Assembly (NCBI RefSeq): GCF_900010725.2
Contig: NZ_LR734824.1
Location: forward strand, 125,109 to 189,108
Direction: 5' to 3'
Length of the DNA stretch: 64,000 nt
Source: Planktothrix serta PCC 8927
Lineage (GTDB): Bacteria > Cyanobacteriota > Cyanobacteriia > Cyanobacteriales > Microcoleaceae
Under the pieces are notes generated by a model. The model did not search any database, was not told the origin of the DNA, and saw only the letters and a list, made by a program, of their open reading frames with translations. Below are positions 29,228-38,350 of this stretch, one piece after another; the stretch's first letter is position 1, and each line of letters starts with the position of its first letter. Position numbers and translations under genes: made by a program.

Positions 29228-29947
29228 TTAAAAAAATGCAGGTTGGTGACGAATCAAATTCAGAAATTCTTCACGGGTTTTCTGATCGTCTTGGAATGAA
29301 CCGACCATCGCGCTCGTCACTGTCCAAGACCCCGGTTTCTGAACCCCCCGCATTGCCATACACATATGGGTTGCTTCCATGACAACGGCGACCCCTTGGG
29401 GTTCTAGGACGGTTTTAACCGCTTCAGCAATTTGGCGAGTCAGACGTTCTTGAACTTGTAGGCGACGACTGTACATTTCCACGATCCGAGCCAGTTTACT
29501 TAAGCCAATGACTTTTTGATTGGGAATATAAGCAACGTGCGCCCGACCCATGAACGGTAACATATGGTGTTCGCACATACTGAAGAAAGTAATGTCGCGT
29601 ACCAAGACCATTTCTTCATGGCCTTCATCAAAAATCGCCCCATTTACGAGATCTTCGAGGGATTGATTGTAACCATTGGTTAAAAATCGCATGGCTTCAG
29701 CCACCCGTTTAGGGGTTTTCAGCAACCCTTCTCGTTCAGGATCTTCACCCACCCCGTATAGCATGGTGCGAACAGCATCCATCATTTGTTCATCGCTCAC
29801 TTCCGTGCAGGGTTGGGAAGGAGTGCTTTGACTATGAGATAAAGTGCGATCGGGTCGAATGGGGAACCCACTGGTGTCATCATTTTTGTCCCCATTCGGG
29901 TCGATCTCTAAATTTTTGACGCCATTGGTGCTTGGTGAGATAGTCAT
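29228..29947 (-). CDS. folE: GTP cyclohydrolase I
   Basis: 239 aa. It converts GTP to 7,8-dihydroneopterin triphosphate at the head of folate and pterin synthesis. The core includes [39 protein letters not shown] (zinc ligands Cys and His) and [16 protein letters not shown]. The acidic N-terminal 60 residues are variable. The ATG at 29947 (MTISPS) is preferred over an upstream frame extension. It lies 69 bases downstream of an SDR gene, so the two are probably co-transcribed. Confidence 0.94.
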   Translation of the reverse strand: MTISPSTNGVKNLEIDPNGDKNDDTSGFPIRPDRTLSHSQSTPSQPCTEVSDEQMMDAVRTMLYGVGEDPEREGLLKTPKRVAEAMRFLTNGYNQSLEDLVNGAIFDEGHEEMVLVRDITFFSMCEHHMLPFMGRAHVAYIPNQKVIGLSKLARIVEMYSRRLQVQERLTRQIAEAVKTVLEPQGVAVVMEATHMCMAMRGVQKPGSWTVTSAMVGSFQDDQKTREEFLNLIRHQPAFF

Positions 29948-30016
29948 GGTGTATCTTGAATCAAGGTTTAGAAACAACAAAGGTGAACGGTTTTAGAATT
30001 GACAAAAATCAACGAT

Positions 30017-30742
30017 TCAAAACGTGCCCACACTGGGCATGAGCGTTAATTCTTCAATGACAGCAACCGTCGGCAATAAAGCGACATAGAGAATTGACTC
30101 GGCGACAATCTCCGGTGTCAGCATTGCAGAACGATCAAAATCGGCTTGAACGGTTTCGGTATCCCAGATGGGAGTATTTACAGAACCTGGACACAGGGCT
30201 GTTACCCGAATTCCATTTACACGTTCTTCCATTGCTAAGGTTTTGGATAAAGCCATCAAACCAAATTTGCTCACGCAGTAGGCTCCCCAGTTGGGAAAAG
30301 CCTGTAACCCCGCAATGGAGACAACGTTAATGATGGTTCCACTTCCTTGATCCCGCATTCCCGGTAAAACCCCTTTCACACACTGAAAGACACTGGTGAG
30401 GTTCAAGTCGATCACCCGTTGCCAGTCGGCAAGGGATGTGTTAATTAAGTCTCTGGTGTATCCCATGCCAGCATTATTGACCAAAATGTCAATCGGGCCA
30501 AAGGCAGCAACGATACTATCGATTTGGGCATGGACTTGTTCAACTTTCGCCAAGTCAAGAGCAAAAGCTTTCGCTTCCACCCCAGAATTTCGGGCTTCTT
30601 CAGCTACCGCTTCTAAGCGATCCTCCTGGCGACTGACTAATGCAATGTCAATTCCGGCTCTGGCAAAGGCGAGGGCTGTGGCCCGACCGATGCCACTACT
30701 GGCTCCGGTGATCAAGGCTCTTTTTTGAATGGGAGAAGTCAT
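30017..30742 (-). CDS. Short-chain dehydrogenase/reductase
   Basis: 241 aa classical SDR. The NAD(P)-binding motif is ALITGASSGIGRATALAFA, the structural motif LVNNAGMGYT, and the catalytic Ser and YxxxK are in VVSIAG and YCVSKFGL. The substrate is unknown. The start MTSPIQKRALITG at 30742 is preferred; a longer frame adds 15 poorly conserved residues. Its adjacency to folE hints at, but does not prove, a pterin-related role. Confidence 0.85.
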   Translation of the reverse strand: MTSPIQKRALITGASSGIGRATALAFARAGIDIALVSRQEDRLEAVAEEARNSGVEAKAFALDLAKVEQVHAQIDSIVAAFGPIDILVNNAGMGYTRDLINTSLADWQRVIDLNLTSVFQCVKGVLPGMRDQGSGTIINVVSIAGLQAFPNWGAYCVSKFGLMALSKTLAMEERVNGIRVTALCPGSVNTPIWDTETVQADFDRSAMLTPEIVAESILYVALLPTVAVIEELTLMPSVGTF

Positions 30743-30922
30743 GTCCGTTTTAAGTCGTCTCCAATGGGACTCAAATAGAGGTGACAAATCTGTAAACTGC
30801 TTAATCTGAGAATTGTGTAAAGATTTGTTACTTCCGTAAGTATATCATCAAAGGAATTTTAGATTTTGGATTTTGGATTTTCGTTAAATGCCGTCATCTC
30901 TATCCCTGGTGTTGTTAACTGT

Positions 30923-31909
30923 TTAAACCTTGACTTCTGCAAAAACCCCAATATTTCTAAATTTCTGATAGCGCATTTCTCGACGCTGTTGGGAAGTTAA
31001 CGCCAGCAGTTCAGCTAAGGATTTCAGGAGGACATTTTTGAGCAGTTCTGCCGCTTTTAAAGGGTTGCTATGGGCACCCCCATCGGGTTCGGGTACCACT
31101 TCATCAATAATGCCTAATTGTTTAAGATCTTTGGAGGTAATTTTCAAAGCTTGGGCGGCTTGAGGCGCTTGACCCGCATCTTTCCACAAAATCGCGGCGC
31201 AGGCTTCGGGGGTAGCTACAGTATAAACGGAATGTTCTAACATCAGCAGTTTTTCCCCAACTCCAATCCCTAACGCTCCACCGGAACCTCCTTCACCAAT
31301 GACGGTACAGATAATGGGAACGTCTAAATTAAACATTTCTCGGAGGTTATAAGCGATCGCTTCTCCTTGACCGAGTTTTTCGGCGTCCACTCCCGCCCAG
31401 GCGCCAGGAGTATCAATAAAGGTGAGAATGGGCATGGAAAAACGGTTGGCGTGTTCCATTAACCGCATGGCTTTGCGATAGCCACCGGGGGCGGCCATAC
31501 CGAAATTCCGGGCTACATTATCTTTGGTATCCCGTCCTTTTTGATGACCGAGGATGATCACAGGTTGTCCACCTAAACGAGCAACGCCCCCCACTAAGGC
31601 TGGATCATCATAGCCTCGGCGATCGCCATGTAACTCCATCCATTCATCGGTCATGGCTTGAATATAATCTAGGGTGCTCGGCCGTCGGGGATGACGAGCC
31701 AGTTGTAGCCGTTGTAGGGGAGATAAACTACTAAAAATTTCTTGTCGCAGTTGGTTAGCACGGGCTTCGAGTTGCCGAATTTCTTCGGATACATCAACAC
31801 CATTTTCATTCGCTAATTGACGAATTTGGTCAATTCGGCTTTCTAGCTCGACTAGAGGCTTTTCAAAGTCCAGGAGAATCGGTTTTCGATTAGAATTAGC
31901 CACACTCAA
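30923..31909 (-). CDS. accA: Acetyl-CoA carboxylase carboxyltransferase subunit alpha
   Basis: 328 aa. With AccD it transfers the carboxyl group from biotin to acetyl-CoA in the first step of fatty acid synthesis. It shows the N-terminal coiled segment ([18 protein letters not shown]), the [16 protein letters not shown] region, [19 protein letters not shown] and [14 protein letters not shown] typical of crotonase-like carboxyltransferases. The length is normal. It is transcribed away from the Zorya-like block. Confidence 0.95.
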   Translation of the reverse strand: MSVANSNRKPILLDFEKPLVELESRIDQIRQLANENGVDVSEEIRQLEARANQLRQEIFSSLSPLQRLQLARHPRRPSTLDYIQAMTDEWMELHGDRRGYDDPALVGGVARLGGQPVIILGHQKGRDTKDNVARNFGMAAPGGYRKAMRLMEHANRFSMPILTFIDTPGAWAGVDAEKLGQGEAIAYNLREMFNLDVPIICTVIGEGGSGGALGIGVGEKLLMLEHSVYTVATPEACAAILWKDAGQAPQAAQALKITSKDLKQLGIIDEVVPEPDGGAHSNPLKAAELLKNVLLKSLAELLALTSQQRREMRYQKFRNIGVFAEVKV

Positions 31910-32186
31910 AATTACAGTTACAGGGGTGAATATTTCTCAGTATTTTATCGTGGAACAGGCATCTTGCCTGTATCTTGTATTCTGTATCTTGTATCCTGTC
32001 TCCTGTGTCCTGAATTTGCCTCATTGGGAATTATTTGTGGAAAGTTCGAGTCAAGGATAAAGTATTGCGTCCGATTGAGGTGATTACCTCTAAATTAGAG
32101 TGAATAAAAAAATTTTTGAAAATTTGCGTAATTTTGTTTCTAAGTCGCTATAAGTCAGTATAGCTAATTATGAGGTATTGGTGACC

Positions 32187-32321
32187 ATGCGTTACGATAA
32201 TTTTGGCCCCGGTGAGGACGGTTACGACAACGACGACCACGACTATGATTACGACCGGGATGTTCAGGATAGTTACGATGATTACCGAGAACAAAACGCC
32301 TTAGATCGGGAATTAGAATGA
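32187..32321 (+). CDS. Small Asp/Tyr-rich protein (hypothetical)
   Basis: 44 aa, with no known family. It is strongly acidic and tyrosine-rich, with repeats such as YDNDDHDYDYDRD and SYDDYREQ, and no hydrophobic core, so probably disordered. GAGG at 32172-32175 lies 11 bases ahead of the ATG. A second tiny frame overlaps its stop (ATGA at 32318) and would give 27 residues beginning MRFGTGDMGG, which is not counted as a gene. The flanks 31910-32186 and 32322-32591 hold low-complexity CTTGTATC-like repeats and no other gene. Confidence 0.4.
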   Translation: MRYDNFGPGEDGYDNDDHDYDYDRDVQDSYDDYREQNALDRELE

Positions 32322-32591
32322 GATTCGGAACGGGAGATATGGGAGGGAAACGAATCGGATTCGGACTGGTAGCAGCATCACCCCTCGGTTTTAGAAAGTA
32401 GATTTTAGTGAAATGGCTCAATTACAAGATGTTATACCCGCAGAAACAAAAACGATTCGTTAGGGTATATAACCAATAAATAAACATTAAAGTTCCGTAA
32501 TTTCACTGATTTACAAACTTTGAATTCTGAATTATTATCAATCTCAGATTCATAGATAGCAATATTTATAGGAGCATCATCGATATTAAAA

Positions 32592-32978
32592 ATGTCTTCT
32601 CTCCCCGATAATTTTTTATTTCAACCTAGCTTAGAACAGCTTCTTGCAGAAATTGTAGCCATTAATCATGCTTGGAAAGAAGCACGGTTTATGTTCGGAA
32701 ATTCTGCGGGTTTAACCGTTTCTTTGCGGAATTTAAAAACGCGATCGCAAGTTCGACTTTTACGCAATTATGCACCGGAAAAAGTCTACCTCAAAATAGA
32801 TGAAGAAGCACTAGAACCTTCTTTAGAAGTTGATAACGATGCTGAAACAGGAGAACCGCTTTATGGCTTAATTCTGCGAAAACCTGTTAATGGTGTTACC
32901 GATGCGGCTCACCTTCCTATGCGAGTTGCTCAAGAATTTTTATCTGAGTCTGAGATTCAAAGATTTACTCAAAATTAA
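32592..32978 (+). CDS. Hypothetical protein preceding zorA
   Basis: 128 aa with no recognised domain. It has an amphipathic N-terminal helix (SLEQLLAEIVAINHAWKEAR), then a basic strand-rich part (GLTVSLRNLKTRSQVRLLRN) and an acidic middle (DEEALEPSLEVDNDAETGE). No signal peptide or membrane segment is visible. It is in the same direction as zorA, 27 bases upstream, so it is likely part of the operon and possibly an accessory of the Zorya-like system. It contains one HIP1 site. Confidence 0.6.
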   Translation: MSSLPDNFLFQPSLEQLLAEIVAINHAWKEARFMFGNSAGLTVSLRNLKTRSQVRLLRNYAPEKVYLKIDEEALEPSLEVDNDAETGEPLYGLILRKPVNGVTDAAHLPMRVAQEFLSESEIQRFTQN

Positions 32979-33005
32979 CTTACTTAAATATTAGGAGAAT
33001 TAGCA

Positions 33006-34868
33006 ATGTGGGAATGGTTTAAAAAAAGTTTAAATTCAGGTGATCCAGTTAGTGATATCTTTATTTGGATTATTATTGTATTCGCTTTACTAGCTTTGGG
33101 ATTAGAACTTTTTTCTATTTTTAAAAATTATTTTCCGAAGTTCAAAGATACTGAAGATGGGATTAATTTCTTAAACAGCAATAATAAACCAGAAGAAAAA
33201 TTGGATTTACCAACAGATACAGATGAAAAGATTAGAAAATGGCTACAAAGACACTTTTTAATTCAAAATGAAAAACTCATCAAAGATGAAAATGATCAGC
33301 TAAAATTTATTATCCTATCAGCCCCCTCTATTCTATCTCAACCTATACCCCGCGGCCCTGTTTATTTTGCACCGACTTTATTAACCGCATTGGGGGTTTT
33401 AGGAACCTTTGCGGGGATTTATTTAGGACTGCAAAACATTAATCTTGGTAATATTTCAGAAGCGAATAACCTGCTGAAAGCTAGTACCCAACTGATGGAA
33501 GGAATGAAGTTAGCCTTTGTTACTTCCCTATTTGGTTTAGGAACTTCTAGCTTTTTTATGTTATTTCTGGCTTGGGGGAAATGGCGACGGGAACAACGAC
33601 GAGATAACTTAAGAAATCAACTCAGAGAAATTGCAATTTTAGAAACTCCTGTTAGACTTCTTTCTCGTTTAGGTAATCAACAATCTAATCAAACCGAATT
33701 GGTAGAATCTTTGAAGAATGTTGCTGATAGTTTAAAAGGAATTAGTAACCTGAGTGCGGATGAAATTGGGAAAGCAACGGGCAGGTATTTTAGAGTCGTT
33801 GTTCAGCAAGATGTAAAACCTTTATATCAAGAGTTATATCAGGAGTTACAACAACTACGAACAACACAAGAAAGTCAAGGTCAAACGGTAGAAACCTTAA
33901 TTAAACAACAAGGTCAAACTGTAGAAACCTTAATTCATCAAATGGAAACCCAGTTAATTGAACCTGTTGTCAAGCGGTTAGATGAAAGTGCAGCCTTAAC
34001 CCAGGAAGCATCATTAGCCGTGCGAGAGTTAAGAGAATCTTTAGGAGGAATTTCAGCAAGTTTATCAAGTGCTATTTCTACTATTCAGGAATTCCAGAAA
34101 ACTACATTAGTAGAACTTAAAGACTTTGCTGTTAATTTGCAGGAGATTTTAGGACAATTCCGCACCGATACAGAAGGGGTAATGCAGAAAGTTTCTCTTG
34201 AAATTGAACGGGCGGTTAATACCAGTATTGAGGGGATGGAAGCCCAGCGTCAAGCTTTTGAATTAAGTGCGGAAAAAGCCGCCGATACCTTTAAAGGAAT
34301 TCGCATTGATTTTGAGGAAGAATTAAAAAAATTCCGTAATGAATATCAAGAATCTCTCAACAATTTCTTTACTGAACAAAATCAACTGTTACAGGAAACC
34401 TTGGGAGAACAACGGGACGGTTTAGCTCAGGTTGTAGATTCTTTGAAAACCGTTTTTATAGAAGATTCTCAACACATGAGCGAAGAAATTCAAACCAGCA
34501 TGAACACCATTAAGGAAACCGTTGAAAAGGTTTCTAAATTATCAAATACACTGGGTTTAACCTCCGGTGAACGTCTCGCACAGTTACAAGAATTAGCTCG
34601 AACAATTGGAGATGAGGCGAATCAAGTTTCTGGCCATTATCAAAATATGGCTACTCAATTTAATGCCACTTTACAAGCCGGAAATCAACAGTTAGCAGGT
34701 TATCTTCAACAAGCAAATGAGGTTTATAGTAACCGCATTCAGGAGTTTGATACAGCAACGGCTACCATTTGCCAACAATTAAACTCTACTTCTCATGAAT
34801 TTATGGGTGTGGCTCAATATCTCGTTTCTGCTGCTGACGATCTTAGAAATACTAATGGGAGAAATTAA
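33006..34868 (+). CDS. zorA: ZorA-like MotA/ExbB-family motor protein
   Basis: 620 aa. Membrane helices are at about residues 18-38 (FIWIIIVFALLALGLELF), 117-142 (TLLTALGVLGTFAGIYLGL) and 165-190 (KLAFVTSLFGLGTSSFFMLF), matching ZorA and MotA/TolQ/ExbB stators. Residues about 195-620 are a long helical tail rich in Gln, Glu and Leu, with repeats of GQTVETLI, like the intracellular tail of ZorA. In Zorya the ZorA/ZorB motor senses phage at the envelope and signals through this tail. AGGAG stands before the ATG. The zorB gene starts two bases after the stop. Confidence 0.85.
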   Translation: MWEWFKKSLNSGDPVSDIFIWIIIVFALLALGLELFSIFKNYFPKFKDTEDGINFLNSNNKPEEKLDLPTDTDEKIRKWLQRHFLIQNEKLIKDENDQLKFIILSAPSILSQPIPRGPVYFAPTLLTALGVLGTFAGIYLGLQNINLGNISEANNLLKASTQLMEGMKLAFVTSLFGLGTSSFFMLFLAWGKWRREQRRDNLRNQLREIAILETPVRLLSRLGNQQSNQTELVESLKNVADSLKGISNLSADEIGKATGRYFRVVVQQDVKPLYQELYQELQQLRTTQESQGQTVETLIKQQGQTVETLIHQMETQLIEPVVKRLDESAALTQEASLAVRELRESLGGISASLSSAISTIQEFQKTTLVELKDFAVNLQEILGQFRTDTEGVMQKVSLEIERAVNTSIEGMEAQRQAFELSAEKAADTFKGIRIDFEEELKKFRNEYQESLNNFFTEQNQLLQETLGEQRDGLAQVVDSLKTVFIEDSQHMSEEIQTSMNTIKETVEKVSKLSNTLGLTSGERLAQLQELARTIGDEANQVSGHYQNMATQFNATLQAGNQQLAGYLQQANEVYSNRIQEFDTATATICQQLNSTSHEFMGVAQYLVSAADDLRNTNGRN

Positions 34869-34870
34869 TC

Positions 34871-35539
34871 ATGAGTGATTTATCAGAATTAGAATTAGAA
34901 ACAGAACTTCAGGAAGAACAAAATTCTGGAGTTTATCTCTCCATTGGGGATTTAATGTCGGGGTTATTAATGTTTTTTGCCCTATTATTTATTACGGTAA
35001 TGGTGCAACTCAATAAAACTCAAGATATCATCAAGAAAATTCCTGATGAAATGTTTAGAACAATGCGAGATTTACCTAATGGTAATCTGATAAAAATTGA
35101 TCCAAAAACGGGAGATGTAAGTATTCCTGATGCGATTCTTTTTGATAAAGGGAGTGCAGAATTAAAACCGGAAGGCAAAAAGTTTTTGCGAGAATTTATT
35201 CCAAAATATAGTGCTGTTATTTTCTCTAACCCTGCTTTTGAGGATACTGTAACTCGCGTTATCGTTGAGGGTCAAACCAGTTCTCTAGGAGATGATAAAT
35301 ATAATATGGATTTAAGCTTAAAACGCTCACTATCTGTTTATAATTATGTCTTTTCAAGCGGATTTGTTTTTCAAACTAAGCCTAAATTTCAAACCAAACT
35401 CATGGCCGCAGGACGAGGAGAAGTAGAAGCTAATCAAAAAATTGATGATCCACGCGATCGCCGGGTTGTCTTTCGCTTTCAACTTAAACAAATTGATTGG
35501 GATAAGTTTTTAAATTCATCAAAATCTCAATCAAAGTAA
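34871..35539 (+). CDS. zorB: ZorB-like MotB/OmpA-domain protein
   Basis: 222 aa. A single N-terminal membrane helix (GDLMSGLLMFFALLFITVMV) is preceded by the Asp that would carry protons, as in MotB. The periplasmic OmpA-like domain follows: ILFDKGSAELKPEGKKFL, then VIVEGQTSS, NMDLSLKRSLSVYNY and GRGEVEANQKIDDPRDRRV. The latter binds peptidoglycan in the family. Together with ZorA it forms the ion-driven complex. The stop is 124 bases before the ZorC-like gene. Confidence 0.87.
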   Translation: MSDLSELELETELQEEQNSGVYLSIGDLMSGLLMFFALLFITVMVQLNKTQDIIKKIPDEMFRTMRDLPNGNLIKIDPKTGDVSIPDAILFDKGSAELKPEGKKFLREFIPKYSAVIFSNPAFEDTVTRVIVEGQTSSLGDDKYNMDLSLKRSLSVYNYVFSSGFVFQTKPKFQTKLMAAGRGEVEANQKIDDPRDRRVVFRFQLKQIDWDKFLNSSKSQSK

Positions 35540-35592
35540 ATAACTATAGCAAGTCTAAATCAGTTTAAATCCGACTTAAAATCCAATTCATC

Positions 35593-35620
35593 GTAGGGGC
35601 GAGGCGCGCCTCGCCCCTAC
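35593..35620. repeat. 28-bp perfect palindrome between zorB and zorC
   Basis: GTAGGGGCGAGGCG followed directly by its exact reverse complement. It has the same length and GTAG/CTAC borders as 2789-2816. As RNA it forms a very stable hairpin inside the operon and could lower zorC expression relative to zorAB. Confidence 0.85.
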
Positions 35621-35663
35621 AAACCTACAAAGACTAAATCAAATTTTAGGGGGTATTACAAGG

Positions 35664-37148
35664 ATGATTTTTTCAAGTTTAAGTTTACCGGATTTCTCTC
35701 CAATAAAACCTTCTCAACTCCTAGACTTTTCAAATTCGCTAGGTGAACAAGAGAGTTTATTACCTCCTCATATCCAGATTACAAATTATATTAAACCTCG
35801 AACATTTGAGGAAATATCAAAAGATATTGAAAACAATCAAATAGATAAAATTAGTAATTTAGAATGGATTTATTTAGTTTACTTTAAATCCGATGATTTA
35901 AAACTATGTCAGTTAATTTGGAATATAGCCAAAGAAAAAGGATGGTTAAAAAACCGTTTAATTTGGAATTTAGTTTTATATTATGGAAATGAAGATAATA
36001 ATAAAAAAAGAATTATATCAGAATCTTTAGTTAATTCCTTTTCTGTGGATGTCTTAGATAAAGTGGATTATCAAGACTTGGTAACGATAAAAATTATTGA
36101 AAGTTTAAAAAAAGCTCCTGCTGATTTAGCAAAATTAAGTTTAACGTATAAGAAAACTCCCAAAAATTTATTAAAAACCTATCAATTACCTTACTGGATT
36201 AAAAAAGCTGAAGATGCGCTAACAACGGTTGCAGAGGTTTTTGTATCTTCTCGTGATCTTCAATACGAGACTTGGTTGCTCAATTGTCTTGAAGAAATGC
36301 TGTCTGAAGATCAAATTAAAGCAACGGATTATTTACTAACTAACATATCATCCGAAATAGCTGAAACTTTACCGAATCTGGTCGAGTGGGTAAAATTGAA
36401 TTTTAAACCTAAAAATTCTTATAGTAAATGGCATCAGCTTTCAGGAGAAGCTAAAGAAGCATTAAGAAAATGGATCGGTGCAGTTAATTATAAAGATTTT
36501 GAAAATATTGTTGAGCTTTTATTAGAAAAGAATCATGAGTTAAATATACCAGATTGGCAAAAAAATCAGTTACGAGCGCGCAAAAAATTCTGGGAAAATT
36601 ATAGCGATAGCTTTGAAAGAATTAGAATTTTATTACCTCAAAGATCTATTAATGCTCTCGGTCAATATCTTCCTGAAAATGTTGACCGTTTAATAGAAGA
36701 TGATAGCGATACAGAAGTTTGTATTTTTGATTTTGGGGATTGGTTTATTGTTGAGTTTTTCCGAGGGGAAGGAAGTGAAACTCGTTTATTTAACAGTTCT
36801 CAAAATCCTGACCTTGAGCAAAAACTGTTCGGTTCTTCTGAAGTTTCTGTTAAACATCTGCGTTGTTTTAAACCTCGTGAAATTCATGATCATGTTTTCT
36901 GTTGGCAAACCTACTGTGAAAAATGGTTAAAACTCAGCAATATTCTTCCCAATGCAGGGACTGTGTTTTTTAAAGGGTTACCATATGAATATGGTAGATA
37001 TGGTTCAGATGGACTTCCTACACCCTCATACGAAGATCAACAGAAACGAAATCACCGATTAGATCAATGGAAAAACAAGATTATAGAAATTGAATCTGAA
37101 GCGGAAGAATATGTTATAACAGTCCTATTTGATTTGGGAAGTTTATAA
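35664..37148 (+). CDS. zorC: ZorC-like protein (EH_Signature domain)
   Basis: 494 aa. It contains features of the EH_Signature family, found in ZorC of type I Zorya: ARKKFWENYSDSFERIRILL near residue 310, then CIFDFGDWFIVEFFRGEGSE near 355. The N-terminal part is helical, with several Leu- and Lys-rich repeats. In Zorya, ZorC binds DNA and works with the nuclease/helicase ZorD. Here no ZorD gene follows; the next genes are on the opposite strand. AT content is high. The assignment is by motif memory, so ZorC is likely but not proven. Confidence 0.72.
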   Translation: MIFSSLSLPDFSPIKPSQLLDFSNSLGEQESLLPPHIQITNYIKPRTFEEISKDIENNQIDKISNLEWIYLVYFKSDDLKLCQLIWNIAKEKGWLKNRLIWNLVLYYGNEDNNKKRIISESLVNSFSVDVLDKVDYQDLVTIKIIESLKKAPADLAKLSLTYKKTPKNLLKTYQLPYWIKKAEDALTTVAEVFVSSRDLQYETWLLNCLEEMLSEDQIKATDYLLTNISSEIAETLPNLVEWVKLNFKPKNSYSKWHQLSGEAKEALRKWIGAVNYKDFENIVELLLEKNHELNIPDWQKNQLRARKKFWENYSDSFERIRILLPQRSINALGQYLPENVDRLIEDDSDTEVCIFDFGDWFIVEFFRGEGSETRLFNSSQNPDLEQKLFGSSEVSVKHLRCFKPREIHDHVFCWQTYCEKWLKLSNILPNAGTVFFKGLPYEYGRYGSDGLPTPSYEDQQKRNHRLDQWKNKIIEIESEAEEYVITVLFDLGSL

Positions 37149-37371
37149 ATGGCATTCATAAGTTAGTCATTATATTTACAGCATATCCCTTCAATTCCTA
37201 TACTAACCTACCCTACCTAAAGATAAAAATTAAGCGATCGCATCTATTTCTTAACTCTTCACATTATCTAATTTCTTGATCAAGACGAACTTCTAAGTTT
37301 TCAAATTTGTGTTTTTCTTTTCCATAAAAAAATCTTTTTTTATGGAAAAAATCTTTTTTATCAAGTAAAAG

Positions 37372-37827
37372 TTACCGAATAATTTTTAAAGCCTCTAGCT
37401 CAAGATTGTAACGTCTACCATATTCCGATCGCAGTTCATCTCTATACCAATCATCTAAAGTCTGAAATTGATCAATTTCTTGATAACTCTCATCCAATTT
37501 AACATAATACCCATCGGTTAAACGAACAGCACTCAACCCTGTTCCCAGATGAAACAGTAAATAATTTTTTGCCATCCCTTGAGAGTAGTGAAACTCATTC
37601 ATACTCTCAATATCATCTCCCAAGCTATCATCCCCAAATGGACTGAGAATGGTTTCACTCTCGAACAAGTCACCCCCATTCGTCCGTTTCCAAAGTTCAA
37701 TTAAATCTTGGGGTAAATTCAATTGATGCTCTTCTAACCAGACTTCTAATTGATTAGATTCAATTGTACCATTCCACACAAATAGTTGGGGATGACGTGC
37801 AGCATCTTGCATTAGTATATTATTCAT
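37372..37827 (-). CDS. SMI1/KNR4-type immunity-like protein
   Basis: 151 aa. WLEEHQLNLPQDLIELWKRT followed by NGGDLFESETILSPFG and DGYYVKLDESYQEI are typical of the SMI1/KNR4 family, widely used as immunity proteins against polymorphic toxins. Its ATG overlaps the TGA of the upstream gene (ATGA), implying translational coupling with that putative toxin. It is acidic, as immunity proteins often are. Confidence 0.7.
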   Translation of the reverse strand: MNNILMQDAARHPQLFVWNGTIESNQLEVWLEEHQLNLPQDLIELWKRTNGGDLFESETILSPFGDDSLGDDIESMNEFHYSQGMAKNYLLFHLGTGLSAVRLTDGYYVKLDESYQEIDQFQTLDDWYRDELRSEYGRRYNLELEALKIIR

Positions 37828-38108
37828 TGTCTTGCTAAGAACTCCTCTAAAAAACCAATAAATGCGTAAGTATTTTTATCAAAGCGGACACCTTGTCCAA
37901 GATCGTTATAAATATCAGTAACTTTATCACCCATAAACTGTCTTTTGGGGTGAGTGAGAATATTTCGGATTAACACCTCAGCATTAAGTTGAGTTGGTTC
38001 AATACCCTGAAAAACTGAAGCATATCCTCCTGAATTGGCGTGTCCTTGTTTTTTAGCAATAGCCCTCGCCCCCTCCGTTGTTTGACCCCGAATTTTTCGA
38101 GAACTCAC
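37824..38108 (-). CDS. Orphan C-terminal toxin-like protein
   Basis: 94 aa from a GTG. It resembles the C-terminal domain of polymorphic toxins: SSRKIRGQTTEGARAIAKKQ, then VTDIYNDLGQGVRFDK and NTYAFIGFLEEFL. It has no N-terminal delivery or secretion part, and a stop lies shortly upstream, so it is an orphan cassette. AAGGAG at 38148-38153 would suit a rare ATT start at 38136-38138, adding ten residues (ITEAEIEQVV). The catalytic type cannot be assigned. Pairing with an SMI1 gene supports a toxin/immunity unit. Confidence 0.55.
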   Translation of the reverse strand: MSSRKIRGQTTEGARAIAKKQGHANSGGYASVFQGIEPTQLNAEVLIRNILTHPKRQFMGDKVTDIYNDLGQGVRFDKNTYAFIGFLEEFLARQ

Positions 38109-38292
38109 GACAACTTGTTCAATTTCTGCTTCTGTAATAAATAGCCACTCCTTCTCAAATTAACTTCAATGTTAGCATATAGCTCTAGGTTTCATCAAGG
38201 GCGATCGCTCTTTAACAACACAACCTCCAATCTTCAAACTATTTAACTCTCGGCTTTAAAACAGCAGGTAAGGGTTAGTTTAAATCTTGATA

Positions 38293-38344
38293 GATGCGAT
38301 GCCGTGATGGCGGTGGCTACACCATCACACTCCGTCAAACTCAC
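38293..38344. repeat. Inverted copy of the 18288 dispersed repeat
   Basis: The segment from GATGCGATGCCG to AAACTCAC matches the reverse complement of 18288-18338 over about 50 bases. It includes GTGATGGCGGTGGCTACACC and lies just past the stop of the Tat-signal SDR gene. Confidence 0.7.
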
Positions 38345-38350
38345 ATCTGT

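Noticed and set aside
32164-32421. 85-aa minus-strand frame over the small Asp/Tyr-rich gene
   Set aside because: It is an antisense shadow with Arg/Pro/His-rich composition.
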